A stretch of 5,378 nucleotides of DNA. Origin: Arthrobacter sp. (GTDB lineage: Bacteria > Actinomycetota > Actinomycetes > Actinomycetales > Micrococcaceae). The notes under the pieces were generated by a model. The model saw nothing but the letters and a program-made list of their open reading frames with translations. It ran no database searches and was not told the DNA's origin. Below are positions 4,686-5,378 of this stretch, one piece after another. The stretch covers positions 1-5,378 of the forward strand of contig JAGLBH010000124.1 in assembly GCA_018260285.1 (NCBI GenBank), read 5' to 3'. Position numbers and translations under genes: made by a program. Within the stretch, counting starts at the first letter, position 1; every line of letters starts with the position of its first letter.

Positions 4686-5378
4686 CTACAGGCGGGCCAG
4701 CGCCTCCGTCGGGCGCTCGATGCAGTCCGCCACGAAGCGGAGAAAGCCGCCCGCCGTGCCGCCGTCGCACACGCGGTGGTCAAACGCGAGCGTGAGCTCC
4801 ATGACCTGGCGCACGGCGATCGAGGAGGAGCCGCTGCGGGAGCGCTTGACCCACGGCCGCTCGATGACCCGGCCCATGCCGAGGATCGCCACCTCGGGGG
4901 TGTTGATGATCGCCGCCGACCCGTCCACGCCGAACACCCCGTAGTTGTTCACCGTGAACGTGCCGCGGGTCAGCTCGGCCGGGGTGCACTTGCCCTCGCG
5001 GGCCTTGACCGCCAGCTCCCGGATGGCCCCGTCCAGCTCCTGGGCGCTCATGCGCTCGGCGTGCTCGATGGAGGGCACCACGAGCCCGCGCGGCGTCTGG
5101 GCGGCGAACCCCAGGTTGATCCCGTCGAACGCCACGAGGCGCTGGCCGTCGTCGTCGCTCTCCACGCGCATCGCGAGCTCTGGATACCGGGCAAGCCCCG
5201 CGGTGGCGAACCGGGAGACGAACGCGAGGAGCCCCGGGGCGCTGCCCGTCTCCTCCTTGAGCCGGGCGCGCAGGCGCATGAGGCGGGTCGCGTCCACATC
5301 CACCCAGACCGTGGCCTCGGGGATGTCGCGGCGGGACTTCGCCATGGACTCGCTGACAACCTTCCGCAGTCCCTTGAC
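4686..5378 (-). CDS. bkdC: Dihydrolipoamide acyltransferase (E2) of a 2-oxoacid dehydrogenase complex, C-terminal catalytic domain, partial
   Basis: The frame is open from the window edge (5378) to a TAG at 4686-4688, giving 230 residues. The Met at 5345 is internal: the reading frame continues upstream as VKGLRKVVSESMAKSRRDIP, the normal start of the E2 catalytic domain, so lipoyl and peripheral-subunit-binding domains should lie outside the window. E2 transfers an acyl group from lipoamide to CoA. Seen here are TPRGLVVPSI in the mid-domain, FTVNNYGVFGVDGSAAIINT then PEVAILGMGRVI, and the active-site block FDHRVCDGGTAGGFL, with His201 and Asp205 of the visible fragment as the HxxxD catalytic pair. 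The VFGVDGSAAIIN and HRVCDGGTAGGF wording resembles actinobacterial branched-chain (BkdC-type) E2s, but pyruvate or 2-oxoglutarate E2 cannot be excluded without the E1 and lipoyl parts. It is probably functionally separate from the mannitol genes. Confidence 0.9.
   Translation of the reverse strand, partial: VKGLRKVVSESMAKSRRDIPEATVWVDVDATRLMRLRARLKEETGSAPGLLAFVSRFATAGLARYPELAMRVESDDDGQRLVAFDGINLGFAAQTPRGLVVPSIEHAERMSAQELDGAIRELAVKAREGKCTPAELTRGTFTVNNYGVFGVDGSAAIINTPEVAILGMGRVIERPWVKRSRSGSSSIAVRQVMELTLAFDHRVCDGGTAGGFLRFVADCIERPTEALARL

Noticed and set aside
4686..5345. E2 as a complete 219-residue protein starting at 5345
   Set aside because: The same frame stays open to the window edge and encodes conserved E2 catalytic-domain sequence (VKGLRKVVSES), so the Met is internal and the gene is cut by the window.

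Overview
The window is a high-GC stretch with the codon use and protein families of an actinobacterium. The best guess is Micrococcales, perhaps Micrococcaceae, but the placement rests on GC content, a BkdC-like E2 and gene style only, so genus is not assignable. It holds a mannitol phosphotransferase (PTS) uptake locus, a TetR-type regulator, and the ends of two further genes.

Layout from left to right: the last 49 codons of ptsI (enzyme I) on the + strand; a perfect 21-bp hairpin that probably ends transcription from both sides; then four genes on the - strand, transcribed right to left as tetR (4563-3841), mtlA (3787-1736), mtlD (1736-576) and ptsH (540-268). To the right are a second hairpin terminator (4642-4675) and the C-terminal catalytic domain of a 2-oxoacid dehydrogenase E2 acyltransferase, also on the - strand and cut by the window end.

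The genes form a nearly self-contained pathway. Enzyme I takes phosphate from PEP and passes it to HPr. HPr passes it to the IIA and then the IIB domain of the MtlA fusion protein. The IIC domain imports mannitol and releases it as mannitol-1-phosphate. MtlD oxidises that to fructose-6-phosphate for glycolysis. mtlA and mtlD overlap by one base (TGATG), and ptsH follows after 35 bases, so the three look like one operon. tetR lies 53 bases upstream in the same direction and is the obvious candidate regulator.

No wholly new system is visible. The points worth a second look are the TetR-type regulator at a mannitol PTS locus, a shared AT-rich motif in the gaps before tetR and before mtlA, a probable leaderless start of tetR, and the ptsI/ptsH placement around the mannitol genes. 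Gaps over about 100 bases are 153-267 (bidirectional terminator) and 4564-4685 (tetR promoter region and terminator). No tRNA, rRNA, CRISPR array or mobile element was seen.
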